A stretch of 64,000 nucleotides of DNA from Phytophthora colocasiae (lineage: Eukaryota > Oomycota > Peronosporomycetes > Peronosporales > Peronosporaceae). Both the position numbers and the translations under genes were made by a program. The notes beneath the pieces are model-generated. The model was not told where the DNA came from and searched no databases. It saw only the letters and a program-made list of their open reading frames with translations. The first letter of the stretch is position 1. Every line of letters begins with the position of its first letter. The stretch lies in NCBI GenBank assembly GCA_018806915.1, contig JAGKQI010000047.1, positions 124,001 to 188,000 on the forward strand. Reading direction: 5' to 3'. Positions 32,530 through 44,241 of this stretch are shown here, in pieces.

Positions 32530-33981
32530 TTAATCTGCAGGAGACAAGAATGATGCGAGTGTGCCGAACAACATGAGGATGATCGAGAGTCCGGCCAGTC
32601 CAGAGTTAAGCAAGATCTCGCCCTTCGACAGGCGGTGAGAGAAGAGTTTCAAGTAGCAGATACACGGCAGGAAGACCGACACCAGCATGGCGAAGAACGC
32701 ACCGAGGAATGACGTCACACGGGCGAAATGCGGCACGAACAGAGCGCAGCACAGAGCCCCCATGCCGAGAGTTGTACGGATAAAAGCGCGGTAGAACACC
32801 AACGTCTTGCTTGGTTTGTTCCGTGCAGCAGCTCGCTTCTGGCTTGGAGAAAGCAGAAATTCCTCCAGTGCTAGTGCAACCGGGTGAAGCGTAATAGCGA
32901 TCTTGCTCATCGGGTTCAGCGCGATCGTCCAGACCACCATCTGCGTCAACATTCCTGGGTACGTCGCGATCAAGTTGAGAGTGATCTCCTTCTGGGTGGC
33001 AGTGCCGTACATGAGGTAGCCTGCCACCTCAATCGCGCCGTACACGAGCCCAACGATGAAGTACGAGAGGTTAAGAACACGAGGGTAATCCTCTTTGTTG
33101 GCCATGGAGCTGCAGATGGACGGGAATACCGAGTGACCACCGAACGCCACCATCGTTAGTCCAATTGCGAGCGGGATACGGTCCAAGTCGCCGATCATCT
33201 GCACAGGCTGCGGATGCAGCAAACTTCCCCCTGTGTATCCCGGAGCGTCGGTATCGACCGCGAAACCGACGTAGAAGATGGCGTAGCAGCAGATAAACGA
33301 CGACAAGATACCCAGGATACTGAAATACGACAGCATCGACATGTGCGTCGTCCACATGGATGGCATGATGAGCATGAAGGCCATGATGGTCAACTGCGTC
33401 TCTGTGAAAGACGGAATCAAGGCCGCCAGTGTGTCACCAACTGCAGAAGATAACAATTAGCACCAACTTTTTTTCAAAAAAAAGAGAACGAAAACCCACC
33501 ACTTACTCAATACGAAGAACATTGCGCAGGCTGTGAAAAGCTCCGAGAAGAAGGTGACACCAATAATCACTCGGCCTCTAGTACCAAAAGCCGCTTCTCC
33601 GATGTCTGGGTACGTAGTCATTCCTTCCTGGTAGTCCAGACACTTGCCCAGTAGTTTGGCGGTATGGTTGGTCACCAGTGTAAAGAAGAGAAAGAGAGGT
33701 CCACCAATGAGCCAGCCACTAGAGCGCAAGGAAAATGGACTGGAGAGAACCCCCACACCCAGCAGAACGTTGATAGCATTGAAGACCGCGTCCTTGAAAC
33801 TACTGGTGCCTTGAGGGGTAGTAGCTCCGGTACTACTGGCTGGAGACCATAGTACTTCTCTCTGTTGAGCCTGTTGTTGCAGCAGCCTTTGCCTTTCGGT
33901 GTATGGACTGCTATTGAAAGAGCCTACACGTCGAGGCGTCAAGGACATTGCCACAGGTGACGCCATCCTATATAACCACAT
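32530..33981 (-). CDS. AAAP-family amino-acid transporter
   Basis: Predicted proton-coupled amino-acid permease of the AAAP/Aa_trans family, in the plasma or vacuolar membrane. Exons 33981-33507 and 33440-32530 join across a 66-nt intron in phase (461 residues from 33981, 456 from the ATG at 33966; the second is in a better context). After a soluble, Gln-rich N-terminus comes the family hallmark in TM1 (AVFNAINVLLGVGVLSSPFSLRSSGW), then GLTMVAFGGHSVFPSI (TM6-like), SIAL-type helices (NPMSKIAITLHPVALALEEFLL) and a last helix LAGLSIILMLFGTLASFL. About 11 helices can be counted. The 3' end of intron 1 contains a run of T. The substrate is unknown. Confidence 0.93.
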
Positions 33982-35129
33982 GCAGGTTAATTAGACTTTT
34001 GCGAATAAATGACCATAACACTTGAAATACCATTCATTACCGAGCATCGAGGCCCTCCTCAAAAGTAGCTGGCCATGCTGGAGCTGCCTCTTGTCCTAGA
34101 AGACGCGCGCGGGCTACGGATGGGGAGTAGGAAGGCAGCAGAGGCTGGTGCTCATTAACTCCCGCAGACCCCATGTGAATCAGTTAAGGGTTAACTCGCT
34201 CTTGGGGGAATTGGAGAATGAAGTACGTGGCCAAGGGTTCTGAAAATAAGAGGGAGATGGGGCGATCTCATTGGCTGGCTGGCGTCCAAGCAGTTCAACT
34301 CTGCCACATGAAACGGGCGCTGCAACATGGTCTTGCGAGTTGAGACGCCCACCTGGAGGCGTCAACTGTATCGTTGATGCTGCCATTGCTGTTGGTGCTG
34401 GCACTTTGGCTCGAGCTGATGGTCCTGTAAAGGAAGGTATCAGTTCGTGTGACTACCGCTCTATTGTCCGCCAGTGCGTACGAATTTCGAAGCGCCGACG
34501 GTGCGTGGCTGCCAGACTCTTGTCTGGTACTGTATGACGCGGATCGATCCGGATTAATGTGCCATGAGAAATAAGGCATGGATGGTGGTGAACGTACATT
34601 ACCATCCTGTACAAAAGTAACATGCAACAGCTAGAATCTGTCATCACTGTAGAGTCTTAGCTCCATTGGATCCAGCGTCTTCGTTCCTCTCATGAAGATG
34701 ATCAGTATTATCCTAGCGTGGATACGACCGCGGCTTCTGTCAGCTATATATGTTGGCAGTAACGACCAATAAACTGACCCCCTCTGTCGGAACTCTCAGC
34801 ACTTTAGCAGGAAGCCGTCGGATGAGAAGCGCGATCCTGTACGGGCCAAGACTCAAGCATGAGATGACAAAATTCTCCGGCAAGAGCCAGAAAGTGATCC
34901 TGAAGAGACGTACGGGATGAAGATGACGATGATCTACAAGGAGAAGCCATAGGTACGCTTCCCGGAAGCGGGGGCCGCATACCAATCAAATCTGAAAAAA
35001 ATACACATCAGTCGGAGCTCAAGTCAACTACGAGCCTATTGCAGGTCATTTATCAAACTTGGTCACGCCTCATGGATACCAACAATAGGTCACGGATAGG
35101 TCACACATTTTTCACGTGATCAATATATA
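33982..35129. other. Upstream/intergenic region with weak coding signal
   Basis: 1.1 kb upstream of the amino-acid transporter and before the MULE. Minus-strand open stretches exist at 34989-34804 (MRPPLPGSVPMASPCRSSSS), 34627-34295 and 34404-34180, Ser/Pro-rich in composition. They might be exons of one small gene, but I could not join them with normal-length introns in phase. No domain is recognised. I leave it as unproven. Confidence 0.3.
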
Positions 35130-36780
35130 CCGACCCCCTATGTCTAAGGCGTCAGGGCTTATAAGCGTCACAGGTTTTCATCCAATCACAGCACTACGAA
35201 TCGGCCCCTATGTCAAAGGCGTCCTTGAACTTTTTGCATAGACTGTGTCGCAGTCGGGCCATTCAAGATCCGGTAGATTTTTAAACAGGTCTTATTTTGT
35301 GCAGGTCTTGGATTTTCCCTCGGTGGACTTTTTTTCTGAACTCATGAATGGATCTCAGCCAACAGCCCACTTCCGATTTGGAGACGCAGTGAGCAAGCAG
35401 TCACCCTCTGGAGAGGCGGTCATGGGGAAGTCGAACAGCACCTCCAAGGCACAGAAGCATCGCTCGAAGGCGACAAAGGCTGTGCTTTCATCTCCGGAAG
35501 GACGGACAAAGAGAAGGCTAGAAATGGAACTATGTACAACGTCCTCCTCATCCGCTAGCTCATCTTCGACTACAGTCTCCGAGCATGAGTCTCTGTCAGC
35601 CTCGTGCTTCACGTTCGCTCCCTCGCCGTCGCCACCGACTTCTCCCGTGTCACTAGCGGTTTCTTCGCCCGCATCCACGATATCCCCCCCCTCCTCCAGA
35701 GTCTCCACCGACATCATCCCAGCTATTTGATCCAGAAGTTCCCTCCATTCTGCCGTCACCGCACACATCGTGGCAGTGGCCAACTCCATCTCACGTGCCC
35801 ATAGCGTCGTCACCTCAACTTGCAATGCAAGCCGCTCCCTCCCCCAGCGTTCCACAACCTCAGCCGACACTTGATATCCCAGCGTCATCTGCTGCATCAG
35901 TGGGTGGGGTACATTCAAGCTCTCCTGGCATCACAGTTGAGAGTAGCGAAGCCGTGCGAACAAAGTATCAGGGCGTCATCATGCTCAACGGTTTCCAGTA
36001 TACAAAGGCGGGGACATCATCCAAGAAAGTATCCTACAGATGTAGTTTCTATCGTCGAAAGGTGAAATGCAAAGGCCGCGTGGACTTCACGATTAAACAC
36101 ATGGCTTTTACAAACTTTCGAGAGCATATATGCCATTTGGGTGTCGTCGTCCCCAACGTTCGCAACGTGGAAAAGGAAATGAAGGATGCTGTTGTCGACA
36201 TGGTGCTTCAAAACCTGTCCATGGCGGCTAAGCGAGTGTGGGAAAGCATGCGTGACAAGTTCTATTCGTCTGATAACGTTGCTGTACATGGATTAACCCG
36301 TGAACAAGTCCACCAACAAGTGTATCGCACGCGCCGAGAGTACTTTGGTGGTTCCATGCACGGACTGGTAGAAGTCCCTCCTCTCTCTATGGTATAAGGG
36401 ACTGCCATGAGCTTTTTCCAGTTTCACCGTGTGTACGCCGATAAGAGTTCCAATGGGTGACTTCCAAAAACCTCGCAAGTCAAAACATACGAGGCATCAA
36501 ATACCAAGCACAGACAGCGAGGCAAATCGAACACAAATCCGCCACAAAGAATGGTAAGACGAAAAAAACGTCTGATCAAACTTGTGTTTAACACGCTTGC
36601 TTGTGACATAAGTGTCGAGGACGAGAAATTCGCTGCAGAGTCTCTATCTCTCTCTATCTCGGCTGGATCGAGGACGCTTCTACTACTGGTGAGCGCCGTC
36701 GCGAGCCACTTGAAGAACTCACTTTTCGTTTTGATCAGGCCACGCTAAGTCTGATACCGACTCTCGTCTTCTCTGCTACC

Positions 36781-37867
36781 ATGTTCAGCACCGGCAAGAA
36801 AACAAAGGGGAAGAACTTTCGTTCAAGCGAGGTGAATCGTACGTCGTGTTTTCTTATTTGAAAATGCATTGATGTGGTTACTTACGTACTGTGACTTAGG
36901 AATGCTTGACATCGTTGAAGACCGACTGCCTTTTGGTGCCGAGCAGTGGAGCAACGTTGCTGCTCTCTACAACGCTCAGCTTCCCAATGGCTGGCCTGAG
37001 CGTGACGGGGAGAGTCTAAAGCGCAAGTTCCTCAGCTTGAAGAACAAAAGAAAGCCCACTGGAGATCCTAAGTGCCCGTCTGATGTGAAGCGTGTAAAGC
37101 GGGTATTCTGCCTGATTGAGGCCCGGTGTGCCGTCACGACGCTTCACGATGATGACTCTGAAGACGCTAAAACTGTAAAAGATCCTACCACGGCGGAGGG
37201 ACCGTTCGGGAGCATAGAAAGCGATGCTATGACAACCTCAAACCATGTTGCTGTTGAGAACGGAGCTGTCCATCACGAAGTCGCTATTAGCGGGGATGGC
37301 AGTCATTTTCACGCTCCCGATGCGCCCGTAATTGAAGCTGCTGATAATCCAGCGACGCCCAGCATTGACACCGTCGCCCTTGTTGTTGGGGGAGATACGC
37401 CTAGTACCCCGGCTAGGCTATCAACGCCGTCCAAGTTGGTGGCAACACCCCGTGCTGGCCTATCGCCTGCAGAGCTTGCCAGGCTATACCGTAATTTAGG
37501 GAAATCCCGATCTAAAACTACGTCACCAAGAAATCCGACAGCGCTCTTGAGCCAGACAGCTCAACGCCGAATCCGGCTCGACAGTATGTTGGACAAGTTG
37601 GCCTCGGAGCTCCCTGCAGCTCCTTCAACAGGGGATTCTGGGCTGCTCGGTGTGTTCATGATGATGGAGGAACGACAGGCGTTACGCGACGCCAGTGTTC
37701 GTCGTGAGCGCGAAGAGCGAGAAGCTGCGCGCGAGGATAGAGAGCGGCAATTTCGACTCGAGATGGCTCAGCAACAACGCGATCGTGACATCCAAAATCA
37801 ACAGCTCATGCTGCTAGTCATGTCGAAGCTGTTCGGTAGCGATCCACCTGGAAAAGAGCATCCTTAG
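36781..37867 (+). CDS. Harbinger Myb/SANT-like DNA-binding partner
   Basis: Exons 36781-36838 and 36900-37867 join across a 61-nt intron in phase (341 residues). The Myb/SANT-like domain at the N-terminus runs across the join (VNRMLDIVEDRLPFGAEQWSNVA) and includes LKRKFLSLKNKRKPTGDPKCPSDVKRVKR. The middle is low in complexity, and the C-terminus is a charged helix (EREEREAAREDRERQF, QQQRDRDIQNQQLMLLVMSKLF). In Harbinger systems such a protein brings the transposase to the element ends and the nucleus. The frame is intact, unlike that of its transposase partner. Confidence 0.85.
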
Positions 37868-37931
37868 GTCGCGCACAGATTTTAGCTAACGAAGATGCGG
37901 AAACAAGTCAAAAGAAAAGATTTACTTAGCT

Positions 37932-39551
37932 TCACGCCATAAACACGCTGCGGATCTGACTGATACCAGTGCTGCGTACTCTCAGATTGTACAAGGGATA
38001 AATGTTTGAAAGTCGGACACATCTTCGCGCAGGTTCAAATGGTAGCGGAAGTAAAAGTTGCCTGTAGCACTTTGAAGCGCAGCCCATGCCCCATTCCGCG
38101 GCTTGGCGTATAGCTGTAATTGCGCTGCTCATTGCCATCAACCCACCTCTGCACGCAGCACTACCGTCTTCCCCCGCACACTGCGACTATGCGCTATGTC
38201 CAAAATCGGGAATTGTCGAATTCACACACAAATGTTCGAATAGAGCACATAGCAGAATAGAACGCCTACTTCCTTGTTAGCAATAGTGCGTGCTTTGAAA
38301 TTAGCCCTTAAACCACAGACGGAAGGGATGGTTGGCCAACAGAGCTCGACATCAATCTCTCTTTGTTTGCACAGACCGCATTTCAAGCACCATGGGCAAA
38401 AGCAAACGTCGAAACTGCACTATCATAGGAGGGTCGGGCCTACACCACCACAGCAAAGTGAACCCTGACTCTCGCCCGACAAACATTGCACTTTTGTTCG
38501 TTGTATAACGCCTAGGCGTTTAAACCGAATATTTGCTTAACATAGTAATCTCTTCATTATAGCGTCTAGTCGCAGTGTGCGGGGGAAGACGGTAGCCTTC
38601 TCCAAATCACCTTCCTTAAGAGGAGTGATAATTCTCCCTGTCATCTCATTGCTAACCGGAAATGCAGAGTCCGTCGCGCAGCTCCCGTTAACCATGGTCC
38701 ATTTTGCGTCAGCGAGCCGATGTTGTAAACGACGGTTCATTTCGCCGTCGTTCCAGGAGCCCGGATGATTGTGGCGGCCCCATATAAGAGTTCCATCAAA
38801 GCCGTAGCATAACACACCGGTGACCTTCACTGCATGAAGCCATCCTGGTCAGAGAAGATATCAAATCTAATCAGTCACATAGTTTACATGCTATCTGGTT
38901 GAGGTTGTTACCGTTGAAGTACGCGTTCTGGTAGTCACTTGCTGTAGGGGCTCGAACGGCACATTTTTTCCCATCAGCGATACAGAAACAGCCTTGAACT
39001 AAAGGTTCACGGATGGATACACACGCTGCCCATTGCTGCTGCTGCTCGAAGGACGGCCACCTAATGCGTGCCTCTGGAACTTCGGATAGTGCCAACTGTA
39101 GCGCGGTTTCAGCCATCTTCAGAACCCGAGATAGCGTAGCAGGAGGTACTCCAAATAGTTCACAAAGCGTCTTCTGCTCTACCGCAGCAGTGTAGAAATG
39201 CAGAACGCACGCCAGCACGTTGTTTACACTTTGCAAACGGGCTGGTCTCCCCCGTTTACCTGGGCCACTCCGCACGTAATAGTGCCGACTGAAAGCCGCC
39301 AATAAAATGTTGAACTGCAGCACGGGTAACGACACCGTGACGATGAACGCACTGTCATCACGACTCGCAAAAATGGCCGCCCATGGACTCGCTGAAGGCT
39401 GAATCAGGACATCAGAAGTCAAATAATAACGTTCACGTAGACAGAAACGGACTCGTAATAGCCTCGCAATGACCTTCACGCGAGACCGTTGATGACGTTG
39501 TAGCTGTCGACGGAATGCTGCTTGTAATAATATAGCCGAAGTGAAACGCAT
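37932..39551 (-). pseudogene. Harbinger DDE transposase, disrupted
   Basis: Exons 39551-38912 and 38844-38537 join across a 67-nt intron (restoring YFNGWLHAVKVTG). The catalytic region is recognisable: CFCIADGKKCAVRAPTASDYQNAYFNG (first Asp), then CATDSAFPVSNEMTGRIITPLKEGD. The conserved C-terminus (AITAIRQAAEWGMG ... GISQIRSVFMA) is found separately at 38131-37932. The stretch between (38161-38595) is bounded by 29-bp perfect inverted repeats and does not read through. The transposase is therefore interrupted, and I could not join its last exon. Confidence 0.75.
38161..38595. repeat. 29-bp perfect inverted repeats inside the Harbinger transposase
   Basis: 38161-38189 (CTACCGTCTTCCCCCGCACA...) and 38567-38595 are exact reverse complements over 29 bp. 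One arm is transposase coding sequence (ATVFPRTLRL on the minus strand). No target duplication flanks them. The intervening 377 bp includes no recognised coding. An inversion or template switch explains it better than a MITE, but this is not settled. Confidence 0.85.
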
Positions 39552-40875
39552 CGCGCGCTGTAGGACGTGCTTTTGTAAATGAAGTACTACGACTCTACGG
39601 ATGTGCTACACAAACCTCTCCCACTACAGCGTGTGTAGTTTTTGGAGGTCAGATGGAGGGCACGTGGATCGCAAATGACGCACATACCGCACCCAAATGG
39701 AAGAGCAAACAGACCACAAATGGCAGCATGTGACTGGCATATACAGCGTTTTGAGTCATTTTTGGAAGTCACCCAATGGTACTGGTGTTGAGCGTCTGAT
39801 AGGTTGGGGGCATCCCGCACTCATCGACAAGCTGAAATACAAGGGTGTTACGCTGTTTATCGATGGGACTTTCCGTTGTGTTCCACGACCATTTACCAAT
39901 GCGTCGTAATTATGGTGCACGATCAAGCATCTGACTGCTATCTATCTGCGTTCTACGTGCTATGTAGTTCTAAGGAGTCTGACATGTACTGGAATGTCAT
40001 TGATCATGTGATTCAAGCGACGGATCAAAAGCTCGACCCAGCCACCGTCATTTGTGACTTCGAGGCAGGGCTACTCAAGGCCGTTCTCACTCAATTTCCG
40101 GATGCCAGGGTGAGTGGATGCTACTTTCATTTTAAACAAGCTTTGCTGCGGCGCATGAAAAGGGAAAGAATCCCTGCACCTGAAATCAAGATTGCAGTGG
40201 CATCTGGTTGCGTTGATACACTGGCTGTCATCGACAGAGATAAGGTAGCTACTCAAGGGATCAACTACGTTCGGAAGTTGATTCGCGAACAATGTGAGAT
40301 CGATGGGATTCCTTGCTCCGAGAACAAGTGGGATGCCTTTTGGATGTATTTTCACAAGCAGTGGGTGCTACGCTACACTCCAGACTTGTGGAACGTGGAT
40401 GGTCTGAACAAACAGGTTGTTGCACGAACTAACAACCCACTTGAACGGTTCAATCGAGAACTTAATGGCGCATTCCCTCCTCATCCCAGCCTACCAAGGT
40501 TTGTGGTCAGGTATTGAAGTCCTTGCCCGTCGTCATGTGCAAACTCTTCAGGACATTTCAGCCAACCATGTCAGGGCGCCCCATCGCCGAGAGAAGTTCA
40601 TGTTGCCTGAGAAGGTAAATCTGCCCAGCGACGAGTAATGTAAGGTCGTACGCCTCATTGCTGGTATCGTAGTGATAGATCAAACTGTATAAGGGGCTCT
40701 GTTCTAAAGGAAACAAGACACTCTCTGGCTAAGTTCAAACGAAATGGTTGTTTTGATCAGGTCTTGCGATTCGGTCTCACAATCGTCGAGATCCAAATCC
40801 AAGACCTGCACCAAATAGGAACCGCAAAAAGACAACCCAAGATTCCGCCCCGCGATGTCCGAGCACGCAGTACTT

Positions 40876-40977
40876 CAAGACTTAACCGCCAACTTGCTAA
40901 TCACTGAGCTGGCAGATTTGCATATTCAAGACTTAAGCGCCAACTCGGTAATCGCCGAGTTGCCAGATTGGCATGTG
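40876..40977. repeat. 51-bp tandem repeat, two units
   Basis: Units 40876-40926 and 40927-40977, each starting CAAGACTTAA and containing CGCCAACT, differ at several positions. They lie in the right terminal region of the MULE, after the transposase gene. MULE ends often carry such subterminal repeats. Confidence 0.75.
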
Positions 40978-41158
40978 CTAGACGATCGATATCGACTCCG
41001 ATCTAGACATTTGCAAGGAGGACTGTAATGAATGAATCTTCGCGGTCTCACCAGCTTTGTGAGTGTCACTCCTCTTACCGTCCATCTCCGAAGATCAACG
41101 TTCTGGTGACCTGCTCATCACCTGTGAATGGGGTGCGCCTTAGACATAGGGAAGTCGG

Positions 41159-41879
41159 TACTTGATCGCAGCCCAAAGTAGAGAGCCCTTGTAACGACTT
41201 TAACCTTCCTAGCATACGAAACTGCTATCTCTGATCTGTAATTCGCGGCCTAGAACATAATTATCCACTTTCCAGCCACGTCAAATGCCTCGTCGAAGGG
41301 GTAGACCCAACGTCTTCACGAAAGTTGCACTGCTACTCGAAGCTCTACACGTCGTGCGAGTGTTCATTTTTCACCGACCTCGCGGGGCACTATATCCCCT
41401 CGGCTTCGTAGGGATGAACAAGGCGATGAAGACAACACGTTGTCTGGCACAGGAGATCATGGCAATACCGCAGCCTTGTCAGGTACTTTGAGCAGTGCAT
41501 CGATGATTATCAGCTCAATGGATAGCGGAGTTGCGGTAGCCGCGGCAAATCCAACACCATTACCTCAGGCTGAAGCTCCTAGACTTCCTCTTCCTCCTTA
41601 ACATCGGCAGCATGGGTTCGCCCTTCAAGAAAGGCGAAGTGTATTGACGGCGTCCAGAGTCAACGCAACATTGTGCGGAGCAGCCCTTCTAAAATGAACT
41701 GGATTGATATGTCATTTTGGTGGATGTATTGGCTCGGGTGTAAAAAAGCCGTCATAGTACAGGTTGATGCGACCGTCCCGTTGCGATGTAGTCTTTTGGA
41801 TGTATTGGTGCTGTTTCGCGTTGTAGACGCGACCACTGTGCCATTCTAGAGATCCGTACTGGAGAATGGACTATTTTTG
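41159..41879. other. Repeat-derived sequence, no gene recognised
   Basis: 720 bp between the first MULE and the second MULE fragment. Short ORFs only (for example MPRRRGRPNVFTKVALLLE at 41285), no supported domain. Probably decayed transposon sequence. Confidence 0.4.
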
Positions 41880-42418
41880 CTTGCTTTTGCCTACGTCAGC
41901 TCAAAAGGCGAGTATGGCAGATTTCACGTCCCACTTGCAGGCCGAGTCGTGATCCTTCAAATGACTCAAGAGCTTCGAGTCAATCCTTACTGTAAAGATG
42001 TTACCGACGATATCATGTCAGAATTAGACAGACTGGTTGTGAATCAACGATGACCCAAGGAGCAATTTTGGGCGGCAATTTTTGAAAGGTTCTACACGAA
42101 TACTACAGAAGGACCGGTGCGTGGAGCTGGAAAGCAAGCAGTCCTAAAGCGAGTCCAAAACTCTCGCACCAAACTGTCAGGCGGTGAAACGAGCCACAGC
42201 ATAGAAATTCCTCCAAGATCTAAGGTGGTAGGATCTTGCCAGGGATTCTTTCAGTTTCAGTATTCGTGGCATGACGACACCAAGGCCTAGAAAGATGGAT
42301 TGCTGCGTGGGAGCACTCAGTACTCCGTAACCTATTGTGCTTCGAAGGCTTGTCGTGGTACATCGATGGCACATTTCGGTGTACTCCTAAAGGATACAAA
42401 CCTGTGCGTAGGTCGTTG
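41880..42418 (+). pseudogene. Second MULE transposase fragment
   Basis: Degenerate coding with stops and shifts that reads, in pieces, AIFERFYTNTTEGPVRG, KQAVLKRVQNSRTKLSGGET, SIEIPPRSKV and LSWYIDGTFRCTPKGYK. The order and motifs match the first MULE (KFYSSDNVAVHGLTREQ, RREYFGGSMHG, VEVPPLSMV, LFIDGTFRCVPRPF), but the two are clearly different families. It ends abruptly after the first catalytic Asp region, where the Harbinger-2 sequence begins. Confidence 0.7.
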
Positions 42419-42550
42419 GGTGCTCGTACATCTTCCGAGGACTCCATCAACGTGCTGACCGTTTCATTGCAGCAGCAACAGGAAGAAAACCGCCGTTTTC
42501 AAGAGCTACAGCTTCAACTGCTGACGGACATCCTAGCTAAAACCCAGTAG
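42419..42550 (+). pseudogene. C-terminal scrap of a Harbinger partner protein
   Basis: An open end reading SINVLTVSLQQQQEENRRF then QELQLQLLTDILAKTQ and a stop. It has the same kind of Gln-rich C-terminal helix and the same place (convergent with a Harbinger transposase) as the Myb-type gene at 36781-37867. The Myb domain is missing, replaced by MULE sequence. Confidence 0.5.
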
Positions 42551-42613
42551 GCATCAAGTTGTATCTACATTTGAAGTTAACTGCTAGCAAATGTACGGAC
42601 CTTTCATTCTTGC

Positions 42614-43774
42614 CTATATCATGAAAATATTAGCTATGTCATCCCGCTTCGCTAATCCTTGTTCATGGCAGGTATGTAGCTCGCAATCCTCCTCATCCTC
42701 TGTAACCGTCTCATCTTCTCCCAGTAGCGGGTCGACTCCGGTAATTGACACGCCGTCTTGCAATAGCACCATCAAGTTGTGTAAGACAACGCAACTAATA
42801 ATTACTTTGCACACCCGATCTGCTGACTTCTGCTCTAGTATCCCAAGCAAAATTCGGAAACGGTTCTTAAGTCGACCAAAGGCGCATTCCACAGCAATAC
42901 GAGTCTTTGAGTGCAGATAGTTATAGCGGCGCTTCCGGCAATCGTTCAAGGCATCCTTTTCCGGAAATGGAGTCAGCAGGTGACGCCATATTTTGTATCC
43001 AGCGTCACCTACAAAATGCTTTCCTGGAGGAAGCAAGCTGGAAAGCCTACCAGTTAGTTATAATATTTTTCAAATAAATAAAACTAGCCATTCGTCTTAC
43101 CGTTTTCGAACTCCCGATCCATTCCACAGGGATTTATCGTTGTTAGACCCTGAACGAATAGAAATGGAGCGGAAAATACCTTGATGATCTACTATTGCTT
43201 GTACATTGACCGCGGGAAAATTTTTGCGGCAGTACCAGTCATGAGGGCGAGCGATACGAATGAGTGTGCCGTCAATAGCACCCAACGTGCCAGGGAAGCC
43301 TGCAAAAGCGTAGAAACCATTCTCGACAGTGTTTAGTTCTTCAGCCATGGGCATCACGACGAAGCGTTTGGCCATGGTGCTGAGCACATCCAGCGTCTCG
43401 TTGATGTAGACGCAGGCTCGAGACCTGGATATGCCCAGCACTGTGGCCGCTTGGTCCATTGTACCTCCCTGCGCTAGGTAGTTCATCGTCAGCGCCACGC
43501 GCTTGATAGCTTTGTGCTTGCAGTTTGGGCCAGAAACCCTCATAGATGCATGTACGAGCTCGTAGATCCGCAAAAATGTCTTCTTATCACAGCGTAGCTT
43601 CTGATGGAACCAATCTGTACCCGAGGTGCGTAGTGCTGTCTCAAATGCTCGAGTCGAAAAGGTCTTGGTGGCTTGGGGCGGCTGGCGTAGGCCACGTTTA
43701 TCGGCAGCGGCGATAACAGCGCTAACGCAGACACTCACCACAATTGCTAGCACTGCAGCTGTAACATTGTCCAT
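42614..43774 (-). CDS. Intact Harbinger DDE transposase
   Basis: Exons 43774-43101 and 43046-42614 join across a 54-nt GT/AG intron in phase, giving 368 residues with no stop. The DDE_4-type (PIF/Harbinger) core is complete: LGAIDGTLIRIARP (first Asp), PPGKHFVGDAGY (second Asp), and AVECAFGRLKNRFRILLG (Glu). An HTH-like region precedes it (LGISRSRACVYINETLDVLS). The N-terminus is hydrophobic (LAIVVSVCVSAVIAAA). It shows no lesion, so it is the one transposase in the window that could still be functional. Its Myb-type partner is reduced to a scrap beside it, and no element ends could be identified. Confidence 0.88.
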
Positions 43775-44241
43775 GGCACAAACGTGCCCAAACTAGAACA
43801 CCTACTGAAGGTGCTCCCAGAACAAGTGGTTGAGAACGCGAACTTTGCAAAATGGTACATGGTACCAAATTATTTTTAACCAATGACAATAAAGAGTGTA
43901 CTTTGTTAGAGAACATGTTCTGTACCTGAACAAGGGCCTGAGTGTAGAGAACAGTATCAGTACCTGGTGTACACAGCGGAGTAGATATACACATTCTGTA
44001 GAGTTTGTGTACGTCAGCGTCAAATCATTTACAGTGTGCGATGTTTACGATCTTAGCGAGTTGACTAGGTATGTATGCGATCGAAATTTTTCTGTGATCA
44101 TATACGGTACAGATCAGGTTCTGTACACCAGTACGGCTTTTGCTAGTGTATATACACATGTACATGTACTTCATTTAGCTATCGACCAAGCATCTGCGGA
44201 CTGCCCACATGGCTACTTGTTGGGAAACGAAAACATTAATA
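43775..44241. other. Non-coding, GTAC-rich
   Basis: About 470 bp between the Harbinger transposase and the Copia repeat. Several short motifs around TGTAC/GTACA occur (CATGTACATGTAC near 44160; TTCTGTAC near 43918 and 44120). No gene is recognised. Confidence 0.4.

Larger units (their letters stand above)
36455..39774. mobile_element. PIF/Harbinger element inserted in the MULE
   Basis: A 3320-bp element with 16-bp inverted ends (GGGTGACTTCCAAAAA at 36455-36470 and its complement at 39759-39774). It is flanked by a 3-bp duplication AAT (36452-36454 and 39775-39777), typical in length for Harbinger. It carries two convergent genes, a Myb/SANT-like protein (plus strand) and a DDE transposase (minus strand), the usual Harbinger pair. 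It lies inside the MULE transposase gene, so it inserted after that element had settled. Confidence 0.93.
35344..40638 (+). pseudogene. MULE transposase with FLYWCH zinc finger, broken
   Basis: Mutator-like transposase in pieces: 35344-35730, about 35690-36400, 36400-36454, then (past the Harbinger) 39778-39900, 39890-40510 and 40505-40638. The N-terminal part is Ser/Pro-rich; a FLYWCH-type zinc finger follows (GFQYTKAGTSSKKVSYRCSF). The core reads FIDGTFRCVPRPF (first Asp), DFEAGLLKAV (second Asp) and GCYFHFKQAL. Frame changes lie in a run of C at about 35684-35691, near 36395, near 39890 and near 40505. Skipping the Harbinger and one AAT copy closes the frame exactly (DKSSN then GTGVERLIGWGHP). 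It cannot be active as it stands. Confidence 0.85.
35130..41158 (+). mobile_element. MULE element, split by a Harbinger insertion
   Basis: Candidate ends are inverted repeats: CCGACCCCCTATGTCTAAGG at 35130-35149, and at 41139-41158 the complement of CCGACTTCCCTATGTCTAAG. A second inverted pair lies inside (GTGCAGGTCTTGGATTT at about 35300 against about 40795-40812). Without the 3.3-kb insertion at 36455-39774 the element is about 2.7 kb. No clear target duplication was found, so the outer ends may extend a few bases further (GATCAA occurs just outside both). It carries one FLYWCH-MULE transposase gene, now broken. A 51-bp tandem repeat sits near the right end. Confidence 0.6.

Noticed and set aside
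34180..34989. A three-exon Ser/Pro-rich gene on the minus strand
   Set aside because: Candidate exons could be joined only with a 32-nt intron or without proper donor sites; kept as an unproven region.
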